DNA of 48,702 bases, taken from NCBI GenBank assembly GCA_029100545.1, contig JAQXPH010000005.1:1-48702 (forward strand), written 5' to 3'. This document shows, piece by piece, positions 8,150-16,300 of the stretch. The DNA is from a bacterium. GTDB taxonomy: Bacteria; Bacillota_I; Bacilli_A; RF39; UBA660. The position numbers and the translations under genes are program-made. The notes below the pieces were generated by a model, which worked only from the letters and a program-made list of their open reading frames with translations, did not search any database and was not told the origin of the DNA. Each line of letters begins with the position of its first letter. The stretch's first letter is position 1.

Positions 8150-8701
8150 ATGGATATTACTTTGTTTGACATAAATGAATATGCTAAATATTATGTGTAT
8201 TTAAAAATGGCGGCAATATTATCGTTATCATATCAAGAATTTATTTCATTTTTCTTTAAACACGATATAAGTCCTTTTAAAGAAAATAAATATATGTTTT
8301 CTAAAGAAATCTTTAACAAAATAAAAGATAATCTTAGACTTTTTGATTATGAATCTTATTTGTTTTTTGATGAATTAATTTCTTTGTATGATAGAGAAAA
8401 GATAAGAAGTAGGTTATTTGATGATGATGATAGGAAAATTGTTATTAAAGGAATTAATAAATATTTAAAAGATGAGGAATCATACAATAAATTAAAATCT
8501 TTAATAAGAAAAATACACTTTAAATATGTATATGGTAATATTTTTGAAGATGATATTGATGGTAAATTTGATAATATATTCTTATCTAATTTGTGTACTG
8601 TAACAAGTTTAGAAAATTTAAAAGCATTATTACAAAAATTAGACAAAAATAATCTAAATAGTAAATGTAGTGTTCTATTTGGGTATTTATGGAATGCATA
8701 A
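8150..8701 (+). CDS. Hypothetical protein, 183 aa
   Basis: Starts at ATG 8150 behind GGAG (8144-8147 region). It encodes a soluble, helical, charged protein (Phe/Tyr/Lys/Asp rich) with no signal peptide, membrane helix or recognisable motif. It follows the histidine kinase by 78 bases, without an obvious terminator between, and precedes a truncated toxin gene, so it may belong either to the kinase transcript or to the accessory patch. I do not recognise the family. Confidence 0.55.
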   Translation: MDITLFDINEYAKYYVYLKMAAILSLSYQEFISFFFKHDISPFKENKYMFSKEIFNKIKDNLRLFDYESYLFFDELISLYDREKIRSRLFDDDDRKIVIKGINKYLKDEESYNKLKSLIRKIHFKYVYGNIFEDDIDGKFDNIFLSNLCTVTSLENLKALLQKLDKNNLNSKCSVLFGYLWNA

Positions 8702-8771
8702 TTTAATAATATTATGCAATAAATTAATCGCAATTGAATATACTATAATTGTATACTGTGATATATTATAT

Positions 8772-8897
8772 ATGGAGATGATGCACATAGAAATAAAGAC
8801 AGGTTATTTATATCATATTAAAGATGAATATTTCGATGTTGTAGATGATGATAGTTTAATGCAAAATCATGAAAAAGGTAAAAAAAGACCAACTTAG
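8772..8897 (+). pseudogene. Truncated ToxN/TenpN-like type III toxin fragment
   Basis: 41 codons from ATG 8772 (ATGs also at 8778 and 8781). The text IKTGYLYHIKDEYFDVV, then LMQNHEKGKKRPT, matches what I remember of the N-terminus of type III toxin-antitoxin endoRNases of the TenpN/ToxN group, which run to about 150-170 residues. The frame stops after KKRPT, exactly where the 269-bp repeat containing the acidic-protein gene begins (8894). The toxin was therefore cut off at the repeat boundary. A TATAAT lies upstream near 8742-8750. I see no tandem RNA-antitoxin repeats. The family assignment is from memory, not a search. Confidence 0.5.
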
Positions 8898-8923
8898 AGA
8901 AAGAAAGGAATGTTAGTTAAAAA

Positions 8924-9121
8924 ATGAATAATAATTATATTGAAGATGAAGAATTAGAGATGAAAATGAAGGCTTTATCATTAGAAGAGTGGCAAAAAGA
9001 ATTAGTAAGAAAAGGTGAATACGAACCAGAAGATTTTGAAGAAGAAGATATATCCGATGATGATAATTATTATCATGAAGATGAGGATGCTTTTGGTTAT
9101 TTTGAAGATGAAGATGAATGA
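8924..9121 (+). CDS. Small acidic protein, 65 aa (copy 1)
   Basis: A 65-residue protein with 28 Asp/Glu, an N-terminal helical part (ELEMKMKALSLEEWQKEL) and an Asp/Glu-rich tail ending EDEDE. The Shine-Dalgarno is in GAAAGGAATG upstream. The stop codon overlaps the terminator stem. The second copy at 10690-10887 differs at four residues. I do not recognise the family. Very acidic tails occur in RNA-polymerase delta-like proteins and in DNA mimics, but nothing here shows either. Confidence 0.7.
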   Translation: MNNNYIEDEELEMKMKALSLEEWQKELVRKGEYEPEDFEEEDISDDDNYYHEDEDAFGYFEDEDE

Positions 9122-9145
9122 CGTTACTATTAAGTAACGTTTTTT
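9121..9145 (+). terminator. Terminator of acidic-protein gene, copy 1
   Basis: Perfect stem ACGTTACT (9121-9128) / AGTAACGT (9133-9140) with loop ATTA and a T run. Confidence 0.9.
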
Positions 9146-9218
9146 GCAAACTAAAAGTCATAAAAACCTAAACGTAAATAAAAATTTATATAAAACTAAA
9201 GATTTTTCATCAGAAATT

Positions 9219-9227
9219 TGGTACAAT
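9219..9227 (+). promoter_or_regulatory. Extended -10 promoter of the G5 gene
   Basis: TGGTACAAT (9219-9227) fits TGnTATAAT and lies 24 bases before the GTG start at 9252. No clear -35 box is seen. Confidence 0.5.
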
Positions 9228-9251
9228 ATGATTATAGAAAAGGAGTTTATT

Positions 9252-10361
9252 GTGAAAGAAAAAAATGAACAAGCACAAAATGAAGTAAAAAAAAGCAAAA
9301 AAACATTAGTAATTGCCATAATCATCGCTATAATTGTAGTAGGGTCATTAATCGCATTTGTATTTGTTAGTGGAATATTTGAAACAAAAGAGAAACCAAA
9401 AGATACAGAGACAAAAGAAATTAAAAAAGGAGAAAATCAAACACCTCCAGAAAAATTACCTGCAGCAAATACTGAAGAATTGAAACAAACCGTAGCAAAA
9501 GCTGAAGTAAAGGAAGTAACAAAAGATAAAATAATCTTTAATACAGATGCTAAAATAGAAGTTGGAAAAAAAGTAGCAGTATGGATTTACTCAGAACCAC
9601 AATTCTTAGGATATTTTGAAGTAAAAGAAATTAATGGTCAAAAAATAATTGAAGGACTAGAAAAAAAACTATCAGAACTAGAAATAGAATCCGGAGAACA
9701 TAATATTGCTATAACAACAGAAGAAGGCGAGGCAATAGGTTATGTTGGCGTAGTGATTGAAGAAACTGGTAACTTAAAAGAAGAGGTAAAACCTATTGTA
9801 AAAGAAGTGATAGAAACTGAAATTATTAAATTTAAGACCGAAACAAAAACAAATAATAGTTTAGTTAAAGGAACTGAAAAAACTGTACAAAAAGGTGTCA
9901 ATGGAGAAAAAGTAATTACTTACGAAGTAACATATGATGCTGATGGAAAAGAAATATCACGAAAAAAAATAAGTGAAAAAACGGCTAAAGCAGCAGTTAA
10001 TCAAATCGTCGAAAAAGGAGCAGCTGATTATAGTTTATCTACTGATAAAATAACAGAAACTACAACAGGATTCTTTTGTTTAACTACAGAAAAAACCGAA
10101 TATGGTTGCGATGGACCTGACTACCCATTATTTTCAGCAATTGCAATTAATGGTCAATATTATGCAAAATGTCTACCGGATAGTTCATCATGTGTATCTT
10201 TAGGCCTTAAAACACCTACAAAGCTTACTAAAACAAGTGAAGGTTTAACAGCAACAATAAATGGTGAAAATTATTATTTTGACCAAAGAGCAGGATATAG
10301 TGGATCGGATCCACTAACTATAGAAAAATGTAATGAATATAATCTTGTTTGTGCAAATTAA
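9252..10361 (+). CDS. Membrane-anchored G5-domain surface protein
   Basis: 369 residues from GTG 9252, chosen because AGGAG (9241-9245) lies 6 bases upstream; the longer frame from 9144 would start inside a terminator. It has a short Lys-rich cytoplasmic N-terminus, one membrane helix at about residues 18-40, and then an extracellular region. A charged linker is followed by a beta-rich domain, then a G5 domain starting around VIETEIIKFKTETK and containing GTEKTVQKGVNGEKVITYEV. The C-terminal portion has six or so Cys that could form disulfides (FFCLTTEKTEYGCDG; YAKCLPDSSSCVSLG). G5 domains bind cell-wall sugars or act as spacers in adhesins. It is flanked by the 269-bp direct repeats. Confidence 0.75.
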   Translation: MKEKNEQAQNEVKKSKKTLVIAIIIAIIVVGSLIAFVFVSGIFETKEKPKDTETKEIKKGENQTPPEKLPAANTEELKQTVAKAEVKEVTKDKIIFNTDAKIEVGKKVAVWIYSEPQFLGYFEVKEINGQKIIEGLEKKLSELEIESGEHNIAITTEEGEAIGYVGVVIEETGNLKEEVKPIVKEVIETEIIKFKTETKTNNSLVKGTEKTVQKGVNGEKVITYEVTYDADGKEISRKKISEKTAKAAVNQIVEKGAADYSLSTDKITETTTGFFCLTTEKTEYGCDGPDYPLFSAIAINGQYYAKCLPDSSSCVSLGLKTPTKLTKTSEGLTATINGENYYFDQRAGYSGSDPLTIEKCNEYNLVCAN

Positions 10362-10660
10362 AATTAAAATGGACTAATAGTTCCTTTTAATTTGATACAA
10401 ATAAAGAATTAAGCTAAAAATAAAGATTTACAAGTAATACTATAAATACACTTCAATGTGTTTATTATATGAATAACTTTGGTTCAAAACAAACCAGATA
10501 AAAAAAGATTTTGATATTTTAAAAACTTGTGATATTAAATATCTGCAAATAGATACTATCAATAATAAAATTAATAAACTTTCGACTAATAGTTTGATGT
10601 AAAAAAAAATTTATGTTATATTATTTATACAAGGAAAAATAACAATTATAATTGTGCTTT
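10362..10660 (+). other. Intergenic stretch without a gene
   Basis: No supportable reading frame. It has a hairpin at 10361-10393 (AATTAAAA...TTTTAATT) after the G5 gene, small hairpins near 10443-10467 and 10480-10500, and a promoter at 10594-10622 for the second acidic-protein copy. Confidence 0.5.
10594..10622 (+). promoter_or_regulatory. Promoter of acidic-protein gene, copy 2
   Basis: TTGATG (10594-10599), 17-bp spacer, TATATT (10617-10622). This promoter lies outside the repeated unit; copy 1 does not have it. Confidence 0.55.
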
Positions 10661-10689
10661 TTAGAGAAAGAAAGGAATGTTAGTTAAAA

Positions 10690-10887
10690 ATGAATAATAA
10701 TTATATTGAAGATGAAGAATTAGAGATGAAAATGAATGCTTTATCATTAGAAGAGTGGCAAAAAGAATTAGTAAGAAAAGGTGAATACGAACCAGAAGAT
10801 TTTGAAGAAGAAGATATATCCGATGATGATAATTATTATCATGAAGATGAGGATGATTTTGGCTATTTTGATGATGAAGATGAATGA
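10690..10887 (+). CDS. Small acidic protein, 65 aa (copy 2)
   Basis: Same length as the product of 8924-9121, with differences K16N, A56D and two nearby residues (E to D and similar). The near identity at DNA level, including the noncoding flanks, indicates a recent duplication. It has its own promoter at 10594-10622. Function unknown. Confidence 0.7.
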   Translation: MNNNYIEDEELEMKMNALSLEEWQKELVRKGEYEPEDFEEEDISDDDNYYHEDEDDFGYFDDEDE

Positions 10888-10913
10888 CGGTACTATTAAG
10901 TAACGTTTTTTTT
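10887..10913 (+). terminator. Terminator of acidic-protein gene, copy 2
   Basis: Stem ACGGTACT (10887-10894) / AGTAACGT (10899-10906) followed by about eight T. One mismatch relative to the perfect stem in copy 1. Confidence 0.8.
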
Positions 10914-10983
10914 GTAAACTAAATGTCATATTATTTGTTTATAAATAATTTTTTTGTTATACTTTTTTTAGGAGATGATATAA

Positions 10984-11712
10984 ATGTTTGTAGGAGAAAA
11001 TCCAATTCATATAGAATGTAATAAAGATGATATTGCACCAATAGTTTTAATGCCTGGAGATCCATTAAGAGCTAAGTATATTGCTGATAATTTTTTAACA
11101 GAGGCAAAATTAGTAACAAGTGTTAGAAATATGTATGGTTTTACAGGATTTTATAAAGGTGTAAGAGTAACTATTATGGCAAGTGGAATGGGTATGCCTT
11201 CGATGAGTATATATGCTTTTGAATTAATTCATTATTTTAATGTAAAAAAAATAATTAGAATTGGTACTTGTGGTGTAGTAGATCCATCAGTTAAAATACC
11301 TGAACTTATCTTAGCAGATAATTTTTATAGTGAAAGTAATTTTGCATATTCTTTTAATGATTATGAAGGACATACAGTTAAACCATCAAAAGAATTAAAT
11401 AATGTTATTATTGAAACAGCTAAAGAAAAAAATATTAAACTTCATATAGGTACAATTACTACTGCTGATGTATTTGGCCCATATGTTGGAATGGATAGAC
11501 TTTTAGAAAGAATGCCAAAAGATATTCATCCTTTAGGAGAAGAAATGGAAGGATATGCATTATGTCATATAGCAAATAGTATGGGCATTGAAGCAAGTGT
11601 AATAGCAACCGCTGTTGACTCAAAATTTTCTGATGTAGTTCTTACTCCTGAAGAAAGACAATGTTCATTAAATGATATGATTACTTTAGCTTTAGAGGCT
11701 ATAATTAAATAA
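10984..11712 (+). CDS. deoD: Purine-nucleoside phosphorylase, DeoD type
   Basis: Cleaves purine (deoxy)ribonucleosides with phosphate to base and (deoxy)ribose-1-phosphate, for nucleoside salvage. 242 residues, the normal length for trimer-of-dimers DeoD. Motifs: phosphate-binding MPGDPLRA near residue 20-27, ASGMGMPSMSIY, RIGTCGVV, TTADVFGP, and the nucleoside-binding EEMEGYALCHIA with conserved MEG. The general acid Asp is in TAVDSKF. Strong AGGAG upstream of ATG 10984. The alr ATG follows the stop directly, so the two are one operon. Confidence 0.95.
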   Translation: MFVGENPIHIECNKDDIAPIVLMPGDPLRAKYIADNFLTEAKLVTSVRNMYGFTGFYKGVRVTIMASGMGMPSMSIYAFELIHYFNVKKIIRIGTCGVVDPSVKIPELILADNFYSESNFAYSFNDYEGHTVKPSKELNNVIIETAKEKNIKLHIGTITTADVFGPYVGMDRLLERMPKDIHPLGEEMEGYALCHIANSMGIEASVIATAVDSKFSDVVLTPEERQCSLNDMITLALEAIIK

Positions 11713-12816
11713 ATGGATTATTTAGCAAAAAATAGGGCATGGATTGAATTAGACGTGTCCTGTTTAAAAAATAATATTGAACTAATAAGAAAAGTTAATA
11801 ATAATATTATTGCAGTTGTAAAAGCCAATGCATATGGTCATGGTATAATAGAAATAACAAGTTATCTTAATAAAATAGGTATAACTTTTTTTGCTGTGGC
11901 GACTTTAGATGAAGGTATTTTACTTCGTAAAAATAATATAAAAGGTAATATCTTAATATTAGGATATACTTCAAAAGAGAACTTAAAATATGTAAGAAAA
12001 TATAATTTAATTCAAACAATTATTGATTTTGATTATTTTAATATAATAAAAGATATTAATTTTAAAATTAATGCACATATAAAAATTAATACTGGGATGA
12101 ATCGTATTGGTGAAAACTATCAAAATATTAAAAATATAATTGATATGTATAAAAATAATAATATTTGTATAAAAGGAATATATACTCATTTATGTGTTAG
12201 TGATAGTGATAGAAAAAATGATATTACTTTTACTGAAAAACAATTAGATAATTTTAACTATGTATTAAATGTTCTTAAAGAAAATAATATTAATATTGGA
12301 ATTACACATGCTTTAAATAGTTATGGTATCTTTAATTATCAAAAGTATAAATATGATTATATTAGATGTGGTATTTTAATGTATGGTATTAAAAATAATA
12401 ATTCATATTTAAGTAAAAATATTGATTTAGAGCCTATTTTAAAATTAAAATCTCGAATAACTTCAATAAGAAATATTAATAAAAATGATAGTGTTAGTTA
12501 TGGAAATACTTTTGTTGCAAAAAATAAAATGAAAATAGCTTCAGTATCAATTGGTTATGCAGATGGAATACCAAGAATTGTATCAAATAATTATTTTGTT
12601 TATGTAAATAATAAAAAAGCTAGCGTTATAGGAACAATATGCATGGATCAATTAATTATTGATATAACAAATATAGATGCTAATGTAGGTGATGAAGTAT
12701 TAATAATTAAAGATAATGAGCAATTAAATATTCTTGCTAATAATGCTAGTACAATAAGTTATGAAATACTTACAAATTTACATTCTCGTTTACCTAGAAT
12801 AATTATAAGAAAATAA
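11713..12816 (+). CDS. alr: Alanine racemase
   Basis: PLP enzyme that interconverts L- and D-alanine for peptidoglycan. 367 residues, standard fold type III. PLP-Lys K37 is in AVVKANAYGHG, and the opposing catalytic Tyr (about residue 282) is in SIGYADGIPR. Other conserved parts are HIKINTGMNRIG and IGTICMDQLIIDI. The ATG immediately follows the deoD stop, so it is translationally coupled with no separate ribosome site. An amino-acid racemase of related specificity (for example serine) cannot be excluded, but a walled bacterium needs this activity. Confidence 0.93.
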   Translation: MDYLAKNRAWIELDVSCLKNNIELIRKVNNNIIAVVKANAYGHGIIEITSYLNKIGITFFAVATLDEGILLRKNNIKGNILILGYTSKENLKYVRKYNLIQTIIDFDYFNIIKDINFKINAHIKINTGMNRIGENYQNIKNIIDMYKNNNICIKGIYTHLCVSDSDRKNDITFTEKQLDNFNYVLNVLKENNINIGITHALNSYGIFNYQKYKYDYIRCGILMYGIKNNNSYLSKNIDLEPILKLKSRITSIRNINKNDSVSYGNTFVAKNKMKIASVSIGYADGIPRIVSNNYFVYVNNKKASVIGTICMDQLIIDITNIDANVGDEVLIIKDNEQLNILANNASTISYEILTNLHSRLPRIIIRK

Positions 12817-12819
12817 AAA

Positions 12820-12847
12820 AATACTATGAATTTTATTTCATAGTATT
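12820..12847 (-). terminator. Bidirectional terminator between alr and the convergent surface-protein gene
   Basis: Perfect 11-bp stem AATACTATGAA (12820-12830) / TTCATAGTATT (12837-12847). Read on the minus strand it is followed by a T-rich tail (TTTTTTATTTTC), so it works best for the minus-strand operon. It overlaps that gene's stop codon. Confidence 0.8.
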
Positions 12848-14686
12848 AGGATTTTGACCATTATAGATGTCTTCGATGCAGGTTGTAACAAATGTTGCAA
12901 AACCTGTTTTTTGATAACCTTCAAGATAACTATTTTTACTATATTTATATTCTGGATTACCCCAAATAACATTTGTTTTTTCAGAAGTCATTTTATAACA
13001 AGATTTATTATCTAAAGTATAACCATAAGGACAAGTATATCCTAAAAATTTACTTTCTTCTACATAATAGCATAAATTATCTTTTAATGTAGCTTTTTCA
13101 TCTTCACAATAATATGTATCTGCACTTTTAACTAGTTTATAACACTTTGTGTTTTCATTATTTCCTTCTTTAGTATAACCACTAGGACAAGAATAAATCT
13201 TTTCGGTAGTTTCTATTATTGGTGTAGATTTTTTAACACATATATTATTTTCTTCAGTATAATCAGTAGGACAATAACTTGTTGTTTCAACTATTAAATC
13301 TGCTTTTTTATAGCAATTATTACCACTTCTTATATAACCAGTTGGACAATAACTATCAGTTGAAACGATTAAATCTGTTTTAATATAGCATATATCACCA
13401 CTTCTTGTATAACCACTAGGACATCTTGAAGTAGTTGTACCACCAATAGGATTTGTATAAATATAGCATAATCCATTTTTAAGTGTTCCATTTGTACAGC
13501 TATAACTAACAGTTCTTCTATATAAAGCATAATTATATGTAGTAATTCCTTTAATGGTATTTGAACCCATTAATACAAGTTTTTCAGTTTCAGTTGTATA
13601 AGGTGCTTGATATGTAGTAGTAGACCATTCACTAACTGGATTACCCCATGAAGAATATTCTTTTTTAGGACTTTCTGTTTTATAACATGTGTCACCACTT
13701 TTTGTATATCCAGAAGGACAAGTACTTTCTGTTGTTTCAATAATTAAATCTGCATATTTATAACAAGCATTATTATTTTTAACATATCCAGAAGGACAAG
13801 TGCTTTCTGTTGTTTTAATTAAGTCAGTATATTTATAACAAGCATTACCTTCTTTAACATATCCACTTGGACATGTTTCAGTTGTTTTTGTAATCTTTTG
13901 TGAGTATTCATAGCAATAATTTCCAGAAAGAGTTCCTTTTTCACAATATTTTGTTTCTACTCCTCCAGATACGATATAATCAGTATATACTTTATGATAA
14001 GTTCCATCATTTTTTATTGCATCTTTAACTTTCGTTTGTTTTTCAGAATAGTTTTCAGTTGCACTTATAACATCATTTGAATATTTAATACATTCATTAT
14101 TATTTAAAATATATCCATTAGGACAAGAAACATTATATTTAACAAATTCATAAGTATATTCAGTTGTACATGTAGTAGGAATTTCAGTTACTTTACAATC
14201 AATTTTTCCATTATCATCACATTCACAAGATGCACTATTATTTTTGTTTTCTTCATTAGTTACATTATTATCTTCATTAGTAATAATTAATTTTGAATTG
14301 ATTTTTTCAATAATGTTATCACTAACATTTCCACATACTAAATTTGATTTTACTTTATATTCATTATCATTTGATTTAGTTATAGAAATATAACTTAAAT
14401 TTTTATCACAAGTAATTTTACCATATGTAATTTCTTCAGATAAATCATTTTCAATCATTTCATCTAAATACATGATTGTTGTATCACCAATATTTTTTGG
14501 TAATTTATCTTTAAAATATTCTTTAGCTGTTTCTTGCATTTTTTGTAAGTTTTCATTAAAATTATTATTCGTATTAATAACATTATTATTTTTAGATATT
14601 AGCCAAAATATAATGAAAATAATAGCAAGTAAAGCAATGATACCTAATAATACATTTAAAATTTTTCCATTTTTATTATTTTTCAT
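12833..14686 (-). CDS. Membrane-anchored Cys-rich repeat surface protein, 617 aa
   Basis: Short basic N-terminus, one membrane helix at about residues 9-31, then an extracellular region. A globular part (about 40-150) precedes a Cys-rich part made of repeats of the type CPSGYxKxGNxCYK. I count nine clear CPxGY...C units (for example TCPSGYVKEGNACYKY and RCPSGYTRSGDICYIK) and three shorter variants (GTLSGNYCYEY, GTLKNGLCYIY, ATLKDNLCYYV). Each unit pairs two Cys about 9-12 apart, linked by Thr/Ser-rich spacers. Such arrays normally form a disulfide-stabilised rod, as in EGF- or TNFR-like stalks, but I do not recognise the family. GGGAGG precedes ATG 14686. Second gene of a minus-strand operon. 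Confidence 0.75.
   Translation of the reverse strand: MKNNKNGKILNVLLGIIALLAIIFIIFWLISKNNNVINTNNNFNENLQKMQETAKEYFKDKLPKNIGDTTIMYLDEMIENDLSEEITYGKITCDKNLSYISITKSNDNEYKVKSNLVCGNVSDNIIEKINSKLIITNEDNNVTNEENKNNSASCECDDNGKIDCKVTEIPTTCTTEYTYEFVKYNVSCPNGYILNNNECIKYSNDVISATENYSEKQTKVKDAIKNDGTYHKVYTDYIVSGGVETKYCEKGTLSGNYCYEYSQKITKTTETCPSGYVKEGNACYKYTDLIKTTESTCPSGYVKNNNACYKYADLIIETTESTCPSGYTKSGDTCYKTESPKKEYSSWGNPVSEWSTTTYQAPYTTETEKLVLMGSNTIKGITTYNYALYRRTVSYSCTNGTLKNGLCYIYTNPIGGTTTSRCPSGYTRSGDICYIKTDLIVSTDSYCPTGYIRSGNNCYKKADLIVETTSYCPTDYTEENNICVKKSTPIIETTEKIYSCPSGYTKEGNNENTKCYKLVKSADTYYCEDEKATLKDNLCYYVEESKFLGYTCPYGYTLDNKSCYKMTSEKTNVIWGNPEYKYSKNSYLEGYQKTGFATFVTTCIEDIYNGQNPNTMK
13000..14140 (-). repeat. Coding repeats: array of Cys-rich CPSGY units
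   Basis: About 75-100 bp units in the gene at 12833-14686, visible on the plus strand as recurring CCAGAAGGACAAGT-like and TTTATAACAAGCATT-like words (for instance near 13710, 13790, 13860). Slippage or recombination could change unit number. Confidence 0.7.
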
Positions 14687-14700
14687 TAGTAAACCTCCCT

Positions 14701-16149
14701 TTATCTTGAAAGACTTTTATCAATCATAAATTCATCAGCGTAAATAGAATAGAAAGAATAATCTGGATTACCAATTGTTAAATGATTAATAAGTTCTTCG
14801 ATACAAATATAACCATATGTTCCATCAATTGTATCACCTGTATAACCATTAGGAACAGAAGAATTAGCTACAACATTACCATATGTTGGACCCCATCCAT
14901 GATTAGTTGTTAATGCAAGTGATGCATTCATATTTTCATTAAATATTGCTAGCATTAAGTAATATGTACTAAGTGGTGAATCAGGTGTAACTGAAAATGA
15001 TTCAAATTTTCTTGCTGTAATTTCATTAAATAGTTTAGCGTATAAAACCTTATTTTGATTATTTTCATTATTAAGCATTTTTGCACAATATTCATATATT
15101 TTATAACTATTGTATCCTTTATTACTTTTAAATTGATCAAATTCAGTAGCTAAAAGCTCATTATTAGTTATACATTTAAGCATATCTTTAAGTTCTTCAT
15201 CAGTAAAATATATGTCAGTATTTTCGTTTTCAATAACAGTTTTTTCTGTGCCAGCATATTTTACTAATGTACCTAATTTTGATGTGCTTTCAAATAGTTC
15301 TTCTCTTGAAGCAAAAACACTTTGATTTTCAAGTTCATCAAAATTTGCAAGTTTCAAACAATTAATTATTTCTTCAGTAGTTAAAGTATTTTCAGGAAGT
15401 AATTCTTGTAAACTTTGAGCATAATTATATAGCATATCTTCATCATTTATGTCTAAACTAAATTTAGTTTCTTCGATTATTTCATTAATTTCATTATCTT
15501 CAAAAGTCATATTTTCTTCGATTTCAGTTTTAGGTATTTCTTGTAAGTCTTCAATAACAGTATTTTTATAACTTAAATCATCTTTTGCTATATCAAGTTC
15601 TTTTTTTAAACGTTTATTTTCTTTTACAAGAGATGTAATAATTGCAAGAACGATAATTGCACTTCCACATACAGCAATAATATCTTTTAATATTCTTATT
15701 TTCTTTTTGTCAGAAACTTCTTCATAATCAACATCAATTATATCATTATGATCATTAGTAGTTTTTTTATAACTTTTAACAAGTGCTCTTGATTTAAAAT
15801 AATCAAGTTCGTTATTATTATCAACTTCACTTATTTGAGAATATAAAGTTAAGCCTAATTCATTTTCATTTAAATTTTCATTTACACTTAAATCTTTACT
15901 TTCATTATTTTCAATTTTTTTAATAATGTTAAATGTTTTATAATAAAGTCTTGAATAACAATTTGCATAACTATTAAACAAATTTACATTATCTTCTTCT
16001 GCAGCATTTACAATATTATAGTGTTTTTCTATAACACGTAATATCTCTTTTAAATCTTTCTTAGCACCATCTGAAATATTTTTACTTAAAAGTAATTCAA
16101 TTCTTTCTTTACATGCTTCAATAAGTGCTAGTATATCACATTTTCTCAT
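14701..16149 (-). CDS. Coiled-coil membrane protein of unknown function, 482 aa
   Basis: The cytoplasmic N-terminal part (about 170 residues) is helical (CKERIELLLSKNISDGAKKD). One membrane helix (IIAVCGSAIIVLAIITSLV) follows at about 172-192, then an extracellular coiled coil (KENKRLKKELDIAKDDL) and an acidic globular C-terminus ending with a Gly/Tyr-rich stretch (NHGWGPTYGNVVANSS). The start is ATG 16149 rather than TTG 16155, because GGAGGG lies 8 bases upstream of 16149. 14 bases separate it from the Cys-rich protein gene, so the pair is an operon and probably a cell-surface complex. Family not recognised. Confidence 0.7.
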   Translation of the reverse strand: MRKCDILALIEACKERIELLLSKNISDGAKKDLKEILRVIEKHYNIVNAAEEDNVNLFNSYANCYSRLYYKTFNIIKKIENNESKDLSVNENLNENELGLTLYSQISEVDNNNELDYFKSRALVKSYKKTTNDHNDIIDVDYEEVSDKKKIRILKDIIAVCGSAIIVLAIITSLVKENKRLKKELDIAKDDLSYKNTVIEDLQEIPKTEIEENMTFEDNEINEIIEETKFSLDINDEDMLYNYAQSLQELLPENTLTTEEIINCLKLANFDELENQSVFASREELFESTSKLGTLVKYAGTEKTVIENENTDIYFTDEELKDMLKCITNNELLATEFDQFKSNKGYNSYKIYEYCAKMLNNENNQNKVLYAKLFNEITARKFESFSVTPDSPLSTYYLMLAIFNENMNASLALTTNHGWGPTYGNVVANSSVPNGYTGDTIDGTYGYICIEELINHLTIGNPDYSFYSIYADEFMIDKSLSR

Positions 16150-16184
16150 AACCAAAACCCTCCTTTTTTGATTAATTGTTTGCT

Positions 16185-16213
16185 ATTCTAGCACTAAAAT
16201 AATAAAAAGTCAA
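16185..16213 (-). promoter_or_regulatory. Promoter of the minus-strand surface operon
   Basis: Minus strand: TTGACT (16208-16213), 17-bp spacer, TAGAAT (16185-16190) preceded by TGC, an extended -10. The TGCTAGAAT word is also found in the promoter at 34418-34447. Confidence 0.75.
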
Positions 16214-16248
16214 ATTTTTGCTTTAAAATGTTAAAAATATAGTTTTAC

Positions 16249-16277
16249 TTGACAATTATTGCTTTTAAAAATATTAT
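16249..16277 (+). promoter_or_regulatory. Promoter of the amidoligase gene
   Basis: Consensus TTGACA (16249-16254), 17-bp spacer, TATTAT (16272-16277), 24 bases before the ATG at 16301. It is divergent from the surface-operon promoter 35 bp away. Confidence 0.8.
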
Positions 16278-16300
16278 ATATCCTTGAAAGAAGGGGTTGT

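Larger units (their letters stand above)
8894..9162 (+). repeat. 269-bp direct repeat, copy 1 (contains acidic-protein gene)
   Basis: Nearly identical to 10661-10930 from TTAGAGAAAG through the coding region and terminator to GTCATA. The two copies flank the G5-domain gene and could recombine to delete it. Confidence 0.9.
10661..10930 (+). repeat. 270-bp direct repeat, copy 2
   Basis: Same orientation as 8894-9162, with a few substitutions and small T-run and A-run length changes. It encodes the second acidic protein and its terminator. Confidence 0.9.

Noticed and set aside
8700-8772. Type III RNA antitoxin repeats ahead of the toxin fragment
   Set aside because: No tandem repeats or terminator of the required kind; only a promoter-like TATAAT.
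13000-14140. CRISPR-like or satellite repeat array
   Set aside because: The periodicity is in-frame and explained by the Cys-rich protein repeats.
16259-16300. N-terminal extension of the amidoligase
   Set aside because: It overlaps the consensus promoter; AAGAAGGGG supports ATG 16301.
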